From contig BFEA01000004.1 in assembly GCA_003427395.1 (NCBI GenBank), forward strand, positions 3,319,583 to 3,350,364: DNA of 30,782 nucleotides, given 5' to 3'. This DNA comes from Chara braunii (taxonomy: Eukaryota > Streptophyta > Charophyceae > Charales > Characeae). The translations under genes and the position numbers were made by a program. A model generated the notes under the pieces. The model had not been told where the DNA came from, made no database searches, and saw only the letters and a list, made by a program, of their open reading frames with translations. Shown here one piece after another: positions 1 to 10,589 of the stretch (its first letter is position 1; each line of letters starts with the position of its first letter).

Positions 1-130
1 TTTTTTCTTTTTTTTTTCTCTATTTGGGGGGAGCAGCACTTGCTGGGAACCGGGCCCAACGTCCCATACTGTATTCATACAGTACCGGGGCCATTACCCA
101 GCTTCGGCTAATGCAGCAAAACACACACAG
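1..130 (-). mobile_element. 3' end of a 5'-truncated retroelement (LINE or SINE tail)
   Basis: The plus strand starts with a T-rich run (1-20), the poly(A) tail of an element on the minus strand. Next to it (26-65) is the reverse complement of a hairpin module found at two other places in the window (15,917-16,027 and 30,544-30,596): a GGGAC lead, a stem around CCCGG and then GCTGCTCCCC. Further inside, 67-84 is a near-perfect palindrome with an 8-bp stem and 2-nt loop, and 85-110 (minus strand) resembles 15,765-15,790. No coding part is visible, so it is a truncated LINE end or a SINE sharing that end. The left edge of the tail is cut by the window. Confidence 0.55.
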
Positions 131-402
131 ATCAAGGTGATAGCAACAAACCCTAATAATGCAGAACAACAGTCCCACAAGTGCAAAAAAAAAACAACCA
201 CCAAAAACGGCAAAAATTCTAAAAAATCACGGACGGTAGGCGAAACACCGACAAATTACTCTCAGTCAATGAGGTACTCTGAAACCAACAGCTAGGGTAC
301 TAGGTAGCAGAATTTTTGCGAGCAAAGAAACGTGGAAAACTAGTAGGACACCAAGCAAGTAATACTCACCAATTACTTTTCAGGAGACTTCAGTTGGAAG
401 TC

Positions 403-566
403 TTAGAGCATACTCACGCTATTGGTAGGTAGGCCCTCAAACCTGCAAAGTCGCAAAATGAGCGGCCAGATGGAGTCCTTGTTTGGCACAATTTTCTGCC
501 CAGATACGGCGATAATTACCAGGCGTTCTATTCGGGGGTGAAGACGGTAGTCTGAGTGTGCCCTTA
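403..566. mobile_element. Tourist-like (PIF/Harbinger-type) MITE, copy a
   Basis: A 158-bp element (406-563) lies between two TTA trinucleotides (403-405 and 564-566), the usual target duplication of PIF/Harbinger elements. Its left end reads GAGCATACTCACGCT and its right end, reverse-complemented, GGGCACACTCAGACT, so the terminal inverted repeats match at most positions. The interior shares a block around AAAATGAGCGGCCAGAT with the neighbouring copy. No ORF is present, as expected for a non-autonomous element. The superfamily assignment rests only on the TTA duplication and the G(A/G)GC start. Confidence 0.55.
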
Positions 567-730
567 GAGTATACTCGCACTAGACCCTCGAAATGGCAAA
601 TCGCAAAATGAGCGGCCAGATCGAGTCCTTCCCCGCCATTTCAAGGCCTCGCTCGATCTGGCCTCTCATGTTGCGATGTTGCTATTTTGAGGACCCATAA
701 AAAAAATATAAAAAAATGAGTATGCCCTTA
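564..730. mobile_element. Tourist-like MITE, copy b, strongly foldback
   Basis: A 161-bp element (567-727) flanked by TTA (564-566 and 728-730). The terminal inverted repeats are GAGTATACTC and, from the other end, GGGCATACTC. Almost the whole element folds on itself: the left arm at about 589-631 pairs with the right arm at about 643-695, including GGCCAGATCGAG in both arms. It shares its left TTA with copy a, so the two elements abut with no spacer. Confidence 0.6.
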
Positions 731-823
731 GTGGACCTAGGCTGCAGGCTAGGCAGTGTTAGTTTTAGACCCTGGACAAGGAGAGTGGGGCACAGCATTA
801 GCCAGTGAGAGAACTCACAGATT

Positions 824-886
<63 letters not shown>

Positions 887-938
887 GCACCAACAAAAAA
901 AAAAAAAAAAAAAAAAAAAAGAAGAAGAAGAAGAAGAG
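824..938. repeat. Compound microsatellite (CAA)n, poly-A, (GAA)n
   Basis: About 20 CAA units (824-884) are followed by a short spacer, an A run (about 895-920) and five or six GAA units (921-938). Reading it through gives artificial poly-Gln, poly-Lys and poly-Glu peptides. There is no sign of a gene around it, so I treat it as simple repeat. Confidence 0.9.
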
Positions 939-1141
939 CTCGCTGCTTACTGCACTACTCCTGAGTCCGACTGATTCATAGTGCTCCAGGCAGCAGGGCA
1001 CCCAGGGGCGATGTCCAGCTAGCAAATACGGTTGGATTAAATGCCATGAATCTGGGACGTGTTTGGGGAGAGGTGCGGAAAATCGCAATTGATCTGCTTT
1101 TCTGCATCTCTGCATGAAACACTTTCACATTTGGATGCTCA

Positions 1142-1429
1142 GGGCATACTCACACTACCCGTAGGCCCTCAAAATCGCAAAATCACAAAATGAACGCCCA
1201 GATCGATTGCTTGTAAGCAGAGGGCTCTATCTGCCCCCTCATTTTGCCACCTGCCTGACTGACCTGCAGTTCCAAACTCGGCGGTGCGACTTTTCTGCAA
1301 CGCGGAGTTTCTTTCGACGGCATAGTAAACTTCCGACGGGACTGGAATTGAAAAATGCAGTTTGAAATGCATTTAGAAACTGTTTTCGTGACTGCGCCCT
1401 TTTTTTTTTTTTTTTTTTGACTGCGCCCT
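1142..1429. mobile_element. Degenerate MITE, copy c of the same family
   Basis: The left end GGGCATACTCACAC and the following block (GGCCCTCAAAATCGC, then AAAATGAACGCCCAGATCGA) match copies a and b. An inverted arm with the core AGGGCTCTATCTGCCCCCTC follows near 1,220-1,243. Two candidate right ends, GACTGCGCCC, lie on either side of an 18-T run (ending at 1,399 and 1,429). No intact TTA duplication is present, so the copy is old or damaged. Confidence 0.4.
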
Positions 1430-1430
1430 A

Positions 1431-4158
1431 GTTACCCCCGTTTTTGTTTTTGGGCAGTTGTTGTTGAGGCTGGATATCAGGCATATGACAGCCCCTTCAG
1501 TAGTTGGCCAGTTGATTATACAGATGATCTATGCAGGCCCTTGAGCGTATTCCGAACACTGGTATCAGTGTTGGCAACGATTGAAACGTCGGGCACATGA
1601 CTGGGCCCAGCAATTGTCAAGTCAGCAGCTGTGCCACATCAGCACTCCTTCCTATCATCGCCAAGTGCCCAAGCGCAGCACCTACACTGTCTCGCACCTT
1701 GTTCCACACACATTACTTTTTAGTTTCCCTCCATGGGTGAGGGAAGACGGACAGAGAAGGTACAGAGAAACAAGTTGGAGAAGATGAGTTGTGAGAGGGT
1801 GTAGCCTATGGCCCATTGGCCCTAAGAGAGCCCAGTCAAAGCTTAAAGCACCAGTACTAGGCCCACCTATTGGCCGTGGAAAAAAATAGAGTGGGGACGT
1901 TTCTAGTCGGATGAATTTGGTCACTTCTGTAGTGACCCGTACATTTCTAAAATCGTAGCTTGTTAACTGGCACGACTTTTGGAAGTCCTGGTGGGTTTAA
2001 GGCATCAGGACTTCCGAGGCACTTTTCTCCGACCCTTGAAATGCCCTGTGGCCAAAAAAAAACGAGCTGGCACGGCCTCCTTTTGGCCAGCGCCACCAGC
2101 TATTTTGCTTCGGAGGCCAAGCCCGGGAAGTTGCAGCGCGTGCAGGAAAACGCCCTGCGGCCAATGTATGGGCCAAGTACTGATGGTTTAATGGAGCCTT
2201 ACGTTTTTAGACCGACCATATGATAAGAGAGGAAGAGAAAGTTACTGACGGAAAGCAGGGGGATAAGAAGTGGGCCAGGGGGAACGCATGCGTTTGCACC
2301 TCATCATGAGGTCACAATTAGGATTGAACCATATCATGATTACAATTGGTGAGTGTAGAACTCTGCAGTCCACCCTGCCACAGCGAGCAGAAACACCCAA
2401 CGAGCTGCATTTCGGGTGTACGTTGTGAACGCCAATCGACTTCCTTGTCCCTAATTTGCAGCTGCAGCCAAAGTAGTCTCCTAGTACATTGCAGTCTATT
2501 AAACCGCCAGCACTTACTAAAGTCGTGCCCACTGCCGGGGTCGGCCACCCGACGTACAAGGGATCCGTCCCTCAACCAAACGTCCGGCTAGCATTCATCG
2601 GGAATTCTCATTAAAACTGTCGGGGAAAATTAGGGGTCCTAAGATGAACCCTGGAATCCCCTGTGTTGGCCGCTGGTACTAACCCTTGGAATTGATAGCG
2701 TGCGCAGCCGCCTTTACCGCGCCTGACACCTACCTATTTCTTTTGTTCAGGGACTTTCTCCAAATCCGGCAGTCATAGGGCAAGGGTATGTTAGTAACCC
2801 TTCCCGCGGCAATTTTTACGCTGACCAATTGGCGGGGAAAGGAGCCTCAAATTTCATTAAATCTAATAACAAAATTAAAAGTGAGAAAAAGAATTAAAAG
2901 TGATAAAAGGAGAAGGAAATGAGCAATTATTTTATTATTTAACTAATTCTTATCAAATTCTGCTCTTGATGAATTTTAGCCAAAGATCATCTATTTATCC
3001 CCCTTCATCGATTTAAGCTGATTTTTGCTATTTATAATCGCTCGCGCGATTTTACCTGCATTTTCTGACATTTATTGAGTAAGCGAGCCGCGTATCCCCC
3101 TTGGTGCTCACGTGCATTGGTAACATCGACGGGAGGATCAGAGGAACCAGTTTACTGGTTATGGCGGCCGGGTCAGATTGATACACGATGCGCTTCCTCA
3201 GTTCGGGTGCAGCGCGGCCGGGAGCGCTGCGCCCCACTCACGCAGTCGAATCGAACGGCACCGGGCAGCAACAGCCGGTGGAGTGGCGCGAGGTCATGCG
3301 GTGCCGGGCGGTAACGAGCGGTGGAGCGGCGCGATCTCGGAGGAGAGGGTTTGGGGTGGTGTGAGGTGGAGGATGAGAGGCAGTGATGGCTATGGGGTGG
3401 ATTGGTGATGTGGGCGGTGCAGCGTGTGGACAGGTTGGGGTTGCTATGAGGAGGCTGCTGGTGAAGGGCTGCGATGGGTATGGTTGCCAGCATCATCATG
3501 CATTAAACTCTTATTCGAGCCACGGAATATGGGATGCCATGCGTCGAACGCGAAGGTGAGGGTGATGGATCAGTTTGGACAGGTAAGTGTTTTCACGATG
3601 GTATTACTCCATGGATCTTCTTAGTTTGGTTGGTACGTGTTGGGGATTTGCTTGGTGCCGCGATTTGCCTGCGTCACAGGCTGACGGGCTTGAGATTGGG
3701 GAGGGGCTGTTGCGCCATGTGTCTGGTGAACGGCTCCGATGAGGTCTCCCTGTGCTACGTGTTAGATGCCTCGTGCGCCCCATTTTGAAGGGTGAGGACG
3801 CCGAGGGGCGCAAGGGCGATGGTTCCCGCGAGGTAGGGGTGACGTCACATGCGAGTGAAGGGGGAAGGGAGGGGAGAGGAGGAGAAGATTCATGGAGGAG
3901 CCTTTTTTGGTGTTTTCTTAGCATGGCATACTCACTTTTGATCCTTATGATTACGAATGCGTTGATTCCTGGATTTTGTTACAAATGTTTTTGAGATTGA
4001 TCCTTTAATCCCATTAATTCAAAAAGGATAAGTACGCAACCCTTGATGCTCACCAAATGATGATGATCGAATTAGGTTTTCTGAATTGTGTCTTCTCTGT
4101 TCTGAATTTCTGGTTCGAGTGTTGTAGACGTATTCTGGATATTTTCAATGATGATGAT
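1431..4158. other. Gene-free interval, nothing recognised
   Basis: Only short overlapping ORFs occur on both strands, none with a recognisable domain, conserved motif or consistent frame. About 2,850-3,010 is AT-rich and about 3,100-3,900 is GC-rich with G-rich plus-strand stretches, but I see no gene, RNA or mobile-element signature. A single TGGCATACTCAC near 3,925 resembles a MITE end without a partner. Confidence 0.5.
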
Positions 4159-4175
4159 CTGATTCAGTGTTTTTT
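4159..4175. repeat. Target-site duplication of the full-length LINE, left copy
   Basis: CTGATTCAGTG followed by a T run is repeated at 14,024-14,040 (11 specific bases plus six T). The T run here continues as the poly(A) tail of the minus-strand LINE, so where the duplication ends within the T run cannot be fixed. Confidence 0.8.
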
Positions 4176-4185
4176 TTTTTTTTTT

Positions 4186-4588
4186 GATTGAATCAGAACC
4201 TCACGGTTCTGGCTCCTGCCATTCTGGGGAGCGACAGTCCGGTTCCGCTTCCACCGGCAAGTCGAAATGAATTCAATTGAGACTCACAGACACTCCTCCC
4301 CATTATGGTTGAGAGGTCCGAGTGGGCGGCATTGATTACTTCCTTGTGGAAGGATGTACCTCCCCTCACCCCTGCCTAAGTTAGCCTGCACTACGTGTTC
4401 TGGCTAGCTGTGGCTGTCGTACTCCTCTCAGCTGTACCGCTGTCAGATCATTGTGCTATGCAAGAGCAGACCGGGGTGTTGATATCTTGGACCAGTTCCT
4501 CCCTGACGGTGTTGCACTACCCCGTCTCAGCTCCCCCAAAAATTACCAGTTTCCTGCTAGTTCCTTCCTCCACCCACCAGCCTGGCTT
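4186..4588 (-). other. LINE 3' UTR with terminal hairpins
   Basis: Between the ORF2 stop and the poly(A) tail, the last 80 nt hold a perfect stem of 7 bp with a 4-nt loop (4,194-4,211, CAGAACC/GGTTCTG). Just upstream is a GCTCC...GGAGC stem (about 4,208-4,230). The order resembles the two-hairpin module at 15.98 and 30.55 kb, with little primary-sequence identity. In some LINEs such 3' structures are bound by the reverse transcriptase; that role here is inference. Confidence 0.5.
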
Positions 4589-6454
4589 TCAATCCCTCCC
4601 GTACCATTGTAGATCGGCTATACAGTTTGTGGGGGGGGGAAAGGGGTCGGGGAATTCTTGGGCGGGTTTCATTGGGATCGCTGTATCTATTTTTGTCCAG
4701 TCATTGAACAACAGTCTGTAGTTCCTTTCTAAATCCTCCCCCGCTTTCTGTCCCCCTTTCCATTTCACTCGTCCAATCCTACCTCCCCCTTCCCCGCCCA
4801 GCCAGCAGGAGCTGAAGTTTTGTATTTTTTGTTGAATGTCATGTTTTGTGACCAGTGTCTGTATCTGGGACTTTACTGTCTCCCATTTTGCAGTAATTTC
4901 TGTTTGGATTTGTTGTTGAATGCTGTCCGTGAAATCCGGGCCGTCAAGTCGTGCTCTTTCCATCTCGTAGGTGCAGCGTCGTCTCCAGAGAGCCCAAAGC
5001 ACTGCCCTGCGTCTCACTTTGAACATGTTGATGGTAAAATCGTCTAGCCCCCATGTATTCCATGTTTCACACAGCAGGGCTTTCCAGTCCCACGGCCATG
5101 GGGATTGTGTACCTAAATGGTCCCAAATCCTGTCCCACCATCTCCAGAGCCAAATCGCACCTGGGCACTCGAGAAATATGTGCTCAATTGTCTCGGGCCT
5201 TTTTCGGGACGGGAAGGCGTCTGTGCACAGTCTGCACCAGGGCAGGGCTCTCCCCATCTGCTCGAGTCGGGTTCTGTTGATGAGTCAATCGTTGGTCGGA
5301 AGACAACGGTAATCTATTTGACATTGCAGCGAGGCGAATTTCGCCGGTTTGGCTTTGGCCATAGAGAACCATTTAATGTTTGTAAGGTCATTTTTACTAA
5401 TATTTAGGTGTCTCTGCCATCGGTCCTCCACCCGGTCCCGCTGGTGGAGCCTTGGTCCGAGGGGCCTATAAGACGCCTTGACCGTTAGACTGTGCAGGGA
5501 TTTCGTGAAGCTCCTCCCCTTCCTCGTAGGGGTTGACCATGTCCATTCGGCTGGGTCCAGGGCCAATTGGTGAATTGGGACGTGCGGGAGGAATGCTATC
5601 AGGTGGTGTTTATCTTGAAGCACCCTAATCCTGAATAGCTCTTGTCGAGGGTTTATTATTGCTTCCTCCCTTTCGGTTGCCTGGATCTCATTGTTCTGGT
5701 TCACCTGGTAGAGGTTTATTTTGATGGTACCGTCAGGGTCGTGATGCACTATCTTGCCCACAACACCTGGGCGATCTCTAATTGCCACCCAGTCGTTTGT
5801 TTCCAGCTTGGGGCCTTTCTTGAGGATCCTCCACCAGTCGAGGGGGATTTTTTCTATGAGGGCCTCTAGGGACTCCTCCACCTTGTGGCAGTAGCGTAAC
5901 TTTTCTCTTAGCTGTCCCGAACTGACTTACTCCCTACTCTCCGCATCCCATATATCTTGAACCCTGGTTACCCCCCTCTTAACCCAACTCCACTAAGGGG
6001 TGTCTACACAATGTAGGGGCTGTCCGTTTGAGTCAACCACCCACCTGTTCCCAAAGAGGGGCTGTCGGGCCACTTCTTCTCATATTCCCCGCGGGGTTTT
6101 GTCCGGTAGGGGCAGAGTCCTCCATACCCTCAACAGAGCTGGCCAGAAAGGGTCGTGTCTCAGGTTTTCCCTTGCTGCTTGTCTGGGAAGGTCGAGGCAG
6201 GGGGCGTCATGGTGTGAGCTTTTCCTGGGGATAGGCCATTCTCTGTTCTCTAAGCACATTAGTGGGTCGTTATCTGCTGTTGTCTGTGGTGCCAACCGAG
6301 CAATCCGCTCTAAGGCCAATGCCTTCCACGGGATTCCCGGGCTGAACAAGAGCCTTTTGAGCCACTGCAGTGCCAAGGCCTTGGTTTGTATTGCGGGGTC
6401 TGTGATGCCCAGCCCTCCTCTCGATTTCGGTTGGGTTATTGTTTGCCATGCCAC
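4589..6454 (-). other. C-terminal region of ORF2 with zf-RVT domain
   Basis: Three open segments (6,454-6,080, 5,881-5,285 and 5,257-4,589) share one frame. A QPKSRGGLGI block follows the RT domain. The last segment contains WCRLC, then HIFLEC about 25 residues on and WLWRWWD, which is the Cys-Cys/His-Cys arrangement of the zf-RVT domain in plant LINE ORF2 proteins. A basic, Trp-rich tail (LWALWRRRCTYEMERARL) follows. The same region is present at 28.4-30.2 kb. Confidence 0.85.
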
Positions 6455-6490
6455 CCTGCTAATGACGCCCTGATACTTATGATTCCCTCG

Positions 6491-8234
6491 CTACAAGAAA
6501 GCGGTTATCTGGCGTTGCAGCGGGCGAAGAGCACTTTTGTCCAGTGCCCAGATTGCTGATTTGTGCCACAAGGTGGCCAGCACTACATTATTGATTATTA
6601 GCGCACGACCGAAAAGGGATGTGTGTTTACCTTGCCATTTTGTCATCTTTTCTAGAGGAGGCTTAGAGATCCATTCATTGTTAGCGGAGGGTTTGCCCTC
6701 TGCCGACATGATGACTCCCAGCACTCTGAGGGGGGCTTCCAGAGGGAGCCATTTAATCTCGGGTTGGTCTGACTCCTTGATGGTGAATCCACCACCCCTG
6801 GGTCTTGTTCCCCCAGTTCACCCTCATGTCTGACAGTCTGCAGAAGAGATCCATCATGTACTGAGCTCCGACCATTACCTCCCTTGAGGCGTCAAGCATT
6901 AGGGTCAGGTCATCAGCGAAGAGGGAGCATACCGGGATCGCATCCTGGGGAATGGAAGATACCTGGATTCTCTTGATGTCTTTGTGGGTTCGCAGGTTGC
7001 CTGCTAAGGCCTTCATTACTATGACAAAGAGGTAGGGGGCTATCGGGTCCCCTTGTCTGACCGACCTTTGGAGTTCAATGGGCGGGGCCAAATTGTCGTT
7101 CACCATAACTCCGGTTGTAGTGTTCTCGTGTAAAATCCTTACCCAACGCCTAAAACATGGTCCAAAGTTGAGTTTTTCGAGGCAGTTTCTCAGGAACAGC
7201 CAGTCCACGTGGTCGTATGCTTTTTCAAAGTCAATGAAAATGATAACCGCGTTATGTTTGGATTGCTTTGTGAGCTTAATCATTTCATTGACCAGAAGTA
7301 TATTATCGTGGATGTTCCTGCCCTGGATGAATCCAGTCTGGTCTGGATGGATGATCTGCGTCATGACAGGGACCAGCCGATTCGCCAGTGCCTTCGCCAA
7401 CAGTTTGTAGACTACTGTAAGGAGCGTGATGGGCCTGTAGTTTCTGATATTGTTTCTATCTCCTTTTTTGTAGAGGAGGGTCAAGATTCCTTGGCTTACT
7501 ATTTCCCCTGTCAGGCCTGTTTCCCAGACTTCGTGGTAGTAGTCCATGAGATCTTGGGAGATGTCGGGCCACAAAACCTCCTAAAATTCCTTGGGCAATC
7601 CATCTATGCCCGGGGTTTTGTCTTCCTCCATTTGCATTTAGGCAGCCCTTATTTCCTCTTTGGACAGGGGACGGTCCAAAGCTTCTCTTCGCTGGTCTGT
7701 GAGGGTTTGGCACAGCGGTTGCAGAAAAACCTTTATTTCCTCCGTGCGGTGATCCCGGGGCAAGGTCCCACATTCCGATGTAAAGAGAGTTTGGTAAAAA
7801 TCCCTCGCTATTTTAGTGCAGGTAGCCGTAGAAGTGTGTAGCTGCTGGTTGCTTTTAGGATCTGCTAAGGCTTCGATGACTGTTCTGCCTGTCCGGACTC
7901 CGGCCATGGCGAAGAATTTGGCTTCCATTGCACCTCCCATATTGTGTTTAGAAAACTTCCCGTGAATTCTGGCCCCCTGCCATCGGTGCTCCATAAAACC
8001 AAGAAGGCGGGTTTCCAGATCATGAATGGCTATGGCAACCTTAGCGAGTTGCGCATCATCCACAATGTCATCTTCCTGCTGTTGCAAGTGTTGGATCTGG
8101 TATTGTAGGTTGATTTCTTCCGCATGGCGTTGCTTTGCCAAAAGCTTGGAGTACTCATTGCACTTGCGGCCTAAGAAATTCAGGTCGTTATCGAACCATG
8201 CAATCAGGTCGCTGACCTGGTTCCTCTGAGCCTG
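6491..8234 (-). other. Linker and reverse transcriptase domain of ORF2
   Basis: A glutamine-rich, probably helical linker (about 8,140-7,900) leads into the RT domain. Recognisable RT motifs are the N-terminal PGIDGLPKEF block, TLLYKKGDR and NYRPITLLTVVYKLLAK, motif A in FIDFEKAYDHVDW, motif B in RQGDPIAPYLF, and the catalytic FADD of motif C (about 6,915). Downstream, the GWWIHHQGVR block precedes the frameshift near 6,755, after which the frame resumes as VLGVIMSAEG and runs to 6,491. These are non-LTR RT hallmarks, including the DFEKAYD form of motif A common in L1-like elements. Confidence 0.9.
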
Positions 8235-9149
8235 TCAGTAGGACCAGACTTCCTTGAGGTAAGTTTGGAAGAGGTCTATCTTAAGAAGGGATGTGTAGAG
8301 CTTATAGTAGCCCCTGCCTTGGTCTGTTTTTTTCCTGAAGGTAAAGATGGCTATACACATCGCATGGTCTAGCCCAGGGTGCGGGCTGCGGGGGAATATC
8401 CCCGCTACTTGAGGGGCCCCTTGTATCTCCTCAGAGGCCAAGATAAGGTCAATACGCGATTTCGAGGTTTTCTCCTTGCTATTTCTATAGAAACATGTGA
8501 AACGGCGGTCTGTCGGGAAGGATCGTCGAAAGGTGTCAAATAAGTTTAGAGATTGGAGCAATTCTGCAATGCTCATCTCGTCACTTTGCACGTACTGCGG
8601 GCAGGGGGTGGGGATGTGCCATCGATCGAGCCACCTGTCGGGGGCAGCGTTGAAATCGCCCGTGCCGGTCGGCAGTTTATCTCTCAAGGACTCTAAAAAT
8701 CTCTGGCGTGTTGGCTGCTGGTTCGGCGCATAGATGTTGAGAATGCACACTACTTTCAGTTCCAACATGGTGAGTAGATACACCCACCTGCCTTTATCCG
8801 GGTCCGCGGCCCAGTTCAGCATGTCTATCTTCGTGTTAGGGGGGAGCCAGATTGCCACCCCTCCGCTGCCCGGCTTGGGAGCGTGGGCTCTGTAGGCTTG
8901 ATACGGCCAGATCTCTTGGTGTATATGATTATGTTCCGGGTTGTCCATAAGGTGGGTTTCCTGCAGGCATACGACGTCCGGCCAATCCCTCCCATCGACT
9001 CCTTTTAATTGATCTACAATTGCCTGTCTTTTAGGCAGTTTTGTTGAGACTAGACCGTTGACATTTAAGGTTCGCAGGTCCAGGTCGGCTTGTCTCTTAC
9101 CGACCTTCAAGGTCCTGTCTTTTCCATAAAGCGCATCCACAATATTCAT
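8235..9149 (-). other. APE-type endonuclease domain of ORF2
   Basis: The 304-residue open segment has the exonuclease-endonuclease-phosphatase signatures in order: NVNGL near residue 30, CLQETH near 61, GSGGVAIWLP near 95, NIYAPN near 138, GDFN near 165, SRIDLIL near 238 and the catalytic Asp-His pair in GLDHAM near 260. Compared with the copy at 26.1 kb, the residues between LPTG and GDFN are about five shorter, so the strand carrying the catalytic GDFN loop is probably disturbed. The segment ends at a TGA where a Trp is expected. Confidence 0.85.
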
Positions 9150-9192
9150 CTCGCAGGCCGTTTCGTGTGTGTTGACAGTCTTCGATTTTTTT

Positions 9193-9924
9193 TTATTTTT
9201 TTTTATATATCAGTAGCCACTTATCCGTGTCTAGCACGCCCCCTTTTTGTAGCGTGCTGTTTTTTATTAATTTGATTAGGAAGGCCCCGATCTCCTCCAC
9301 GGACCAGAGATTGCCCGGTTTAATCTTCAGCAGTTGGAAGTCTGTGAGGGTGTCCTGGTCCATCCAACACAGATCCTCTATAGGTGGATTGTCATACCGC
9401 AGGTAGATATCTTTGGTCGCCAACCTGTGATGACCATATGACATTACCAGGGCAGCTGTGGCTCCTTCGGGGAGCAGATCTTTAGTCAGTTGGGCAATCT
9501 CGGCCCCCCTAAGTGCCAATCCTTCCCCCCACGACATAAGTGTCAGGAAGAAGGAAGAGCGCCCCTGCATGGTGATCTCACCATGTAGGGCGCCCGGGGG
9601 GACCGTAAGCCCAACTTCCCAGTGGCCGTCCTTACCTTTTTTTCTGACGGGTAGGAAGGCAAAACCTTTGTTGGACGGTGGTGGATCATGAGGTGTCTTG
9701 TTCAGCAAGAGTCTGAGCCATTGCCTCTTGCTGGTGAGCGCGGGATCAGGGGGATCAGGGGGTTTCAGGGGGGGAGATTCCTTTTCCTTTTGCGAGACAG
9801 TGGGTGTCCAGGCTGCCAGCGCCATGCATAACCCTGCCGCTGCAGTTTCTCCCATCTCCGCGTCCCCGTCTTCCTCACCGGCTTCTCCACCAGGACCGTT
9901 CCCCCCGGTCTGGGTCCCCTCCAC
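9193..9924 (-). other. ORF1 C-terminal domain, unrecognised
   Basis: An open segment of about 243 residues in the same frame as the zinc-knuckle segment. A Gly/Glu-rich linker and a proline-rich stretch lead into a compact-looking domain of about 175 residues, from KRQWLRLLLNKTP to LLIYKKK. It has alternating hydrophobic pattern, few low-complexity stretches and no stop codon, which suggests it was under protein-level constraint. I do not recognise the family. It ends 43 nt before the ORF2 start. It could alternatively be a separate small ORF between ORF1 and ORF2, but no good ATG marks a start: the first codon of the open segment is GTG and the frame continues upstream. Confidence 0.55.
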
Positions 9925-10323
9925 TTTTTGCAGTCCTTTTTCCTTACCTTCCCCATTTATAGGCTCCAGTGGTTTGAGGGGTGTGGCTACTTCCCCCTCG
10001 TGCTCTGGTGACCTGATCTCTTCTCCCCTCTGGCCCAGTTCAGTTTGACTTTTGTTGCCCCCCTCCTGCTATAAAGGGCAGGGTGCATCAGGTGTTCTGT
10101 CTGTCAACTCTCGACCTCCCTTTGCTTCTGACTGCTCCCCCGGTACCTCCACCCGCCCCACCATTGCTTCCTCCTGCGTGTTTCTTTTTGCCAGGGGTTT
10201 TTCCATTGTTCCTTTTTCGTCACGAGCATGGTTTTCACGTTCCTCCCCTGATCGCCCAGGAGGGCAAGGGGGAGGTTGGAAGCGACCGAGGACAATGCTG
10301 AGAAGTTTGCTGCAACTATTGTG

Positions 10324-10554
10324 TCAGTTGGTTCCCTCGGGTAGCCCTTGCACTAGGGCCTTCTGCAGGCTGGCTCTGCTCTCTAGCATGGGGATCAGCA
10401 TCCTGTATACCCCGTCGCAGAACTCGTCATCCCCCTCGGGGTATTTTTTGTGGAGGCTTTCCATCAGCCAGTCCGCCACCACCTGAAGGTTCATGTCAGC
10501 TGTGCGTTCGTCTGGTTGTGCATCGGTCATGTCAACTTCTTGCGGTGCAGGGGG

Positions 10555-10589
<35 letters not shown>

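Larger units (their letters stand above)
4589..9149 (-). pseudogene. LINE ORF2: APE endonuclease, reverse transcriptase, zf-RVT (broken)
   Basis: This is about 1,520 codons, a normal length for a plant L1 ORF2. The protein would nick target DNA and reverse-transcribe the element RNA at the nick. The chosen start is the ATG at 9,149, 43 nt after the ORF1 stop and followed by a typical endonuclease N-terminus (LRTLNVNGL). Eight in-frame stops interrupt it: 8,235 (TGA), 7,638 (TAA), 7,581 (TAG), 6,491 (TAG), 6,080 (TGA), 5,993 (TAG), 5,927 (TAA) and 5,285 (TGA). Seven of them replace a Trp seen in the related copy at 25.8-30.2 kb. One frameshift, an apparent 8-nt deletion, lies near 6,755, and a 15-nt in-frame deletion precedes the GDFN motif. 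The remaining sequence is well conserved, so most damage is by point substitution. Confidence 0.9.

Noticed and set aside
756-974. ORF with poly-Gln, poly-Lys and poly-Glu
   Set aside because: Entirely produced by the (CAA)n, A-run and (GAA)n microsatellite; no non-repetitive protein sequence supports it.
3052-3924. GC-rich ORFs on both strands near 3-4 kb
   Set aside because: Low-complexity Ser/Pro/His or Gly/Arg translations without domains; likely composition effects.
3916-3940. Fourth MITE end, TTAGCATGGCATACTCAC
   Set aside because: Only one end resembles the family; no inverted partner or TTA duplication was found within the expected distance.
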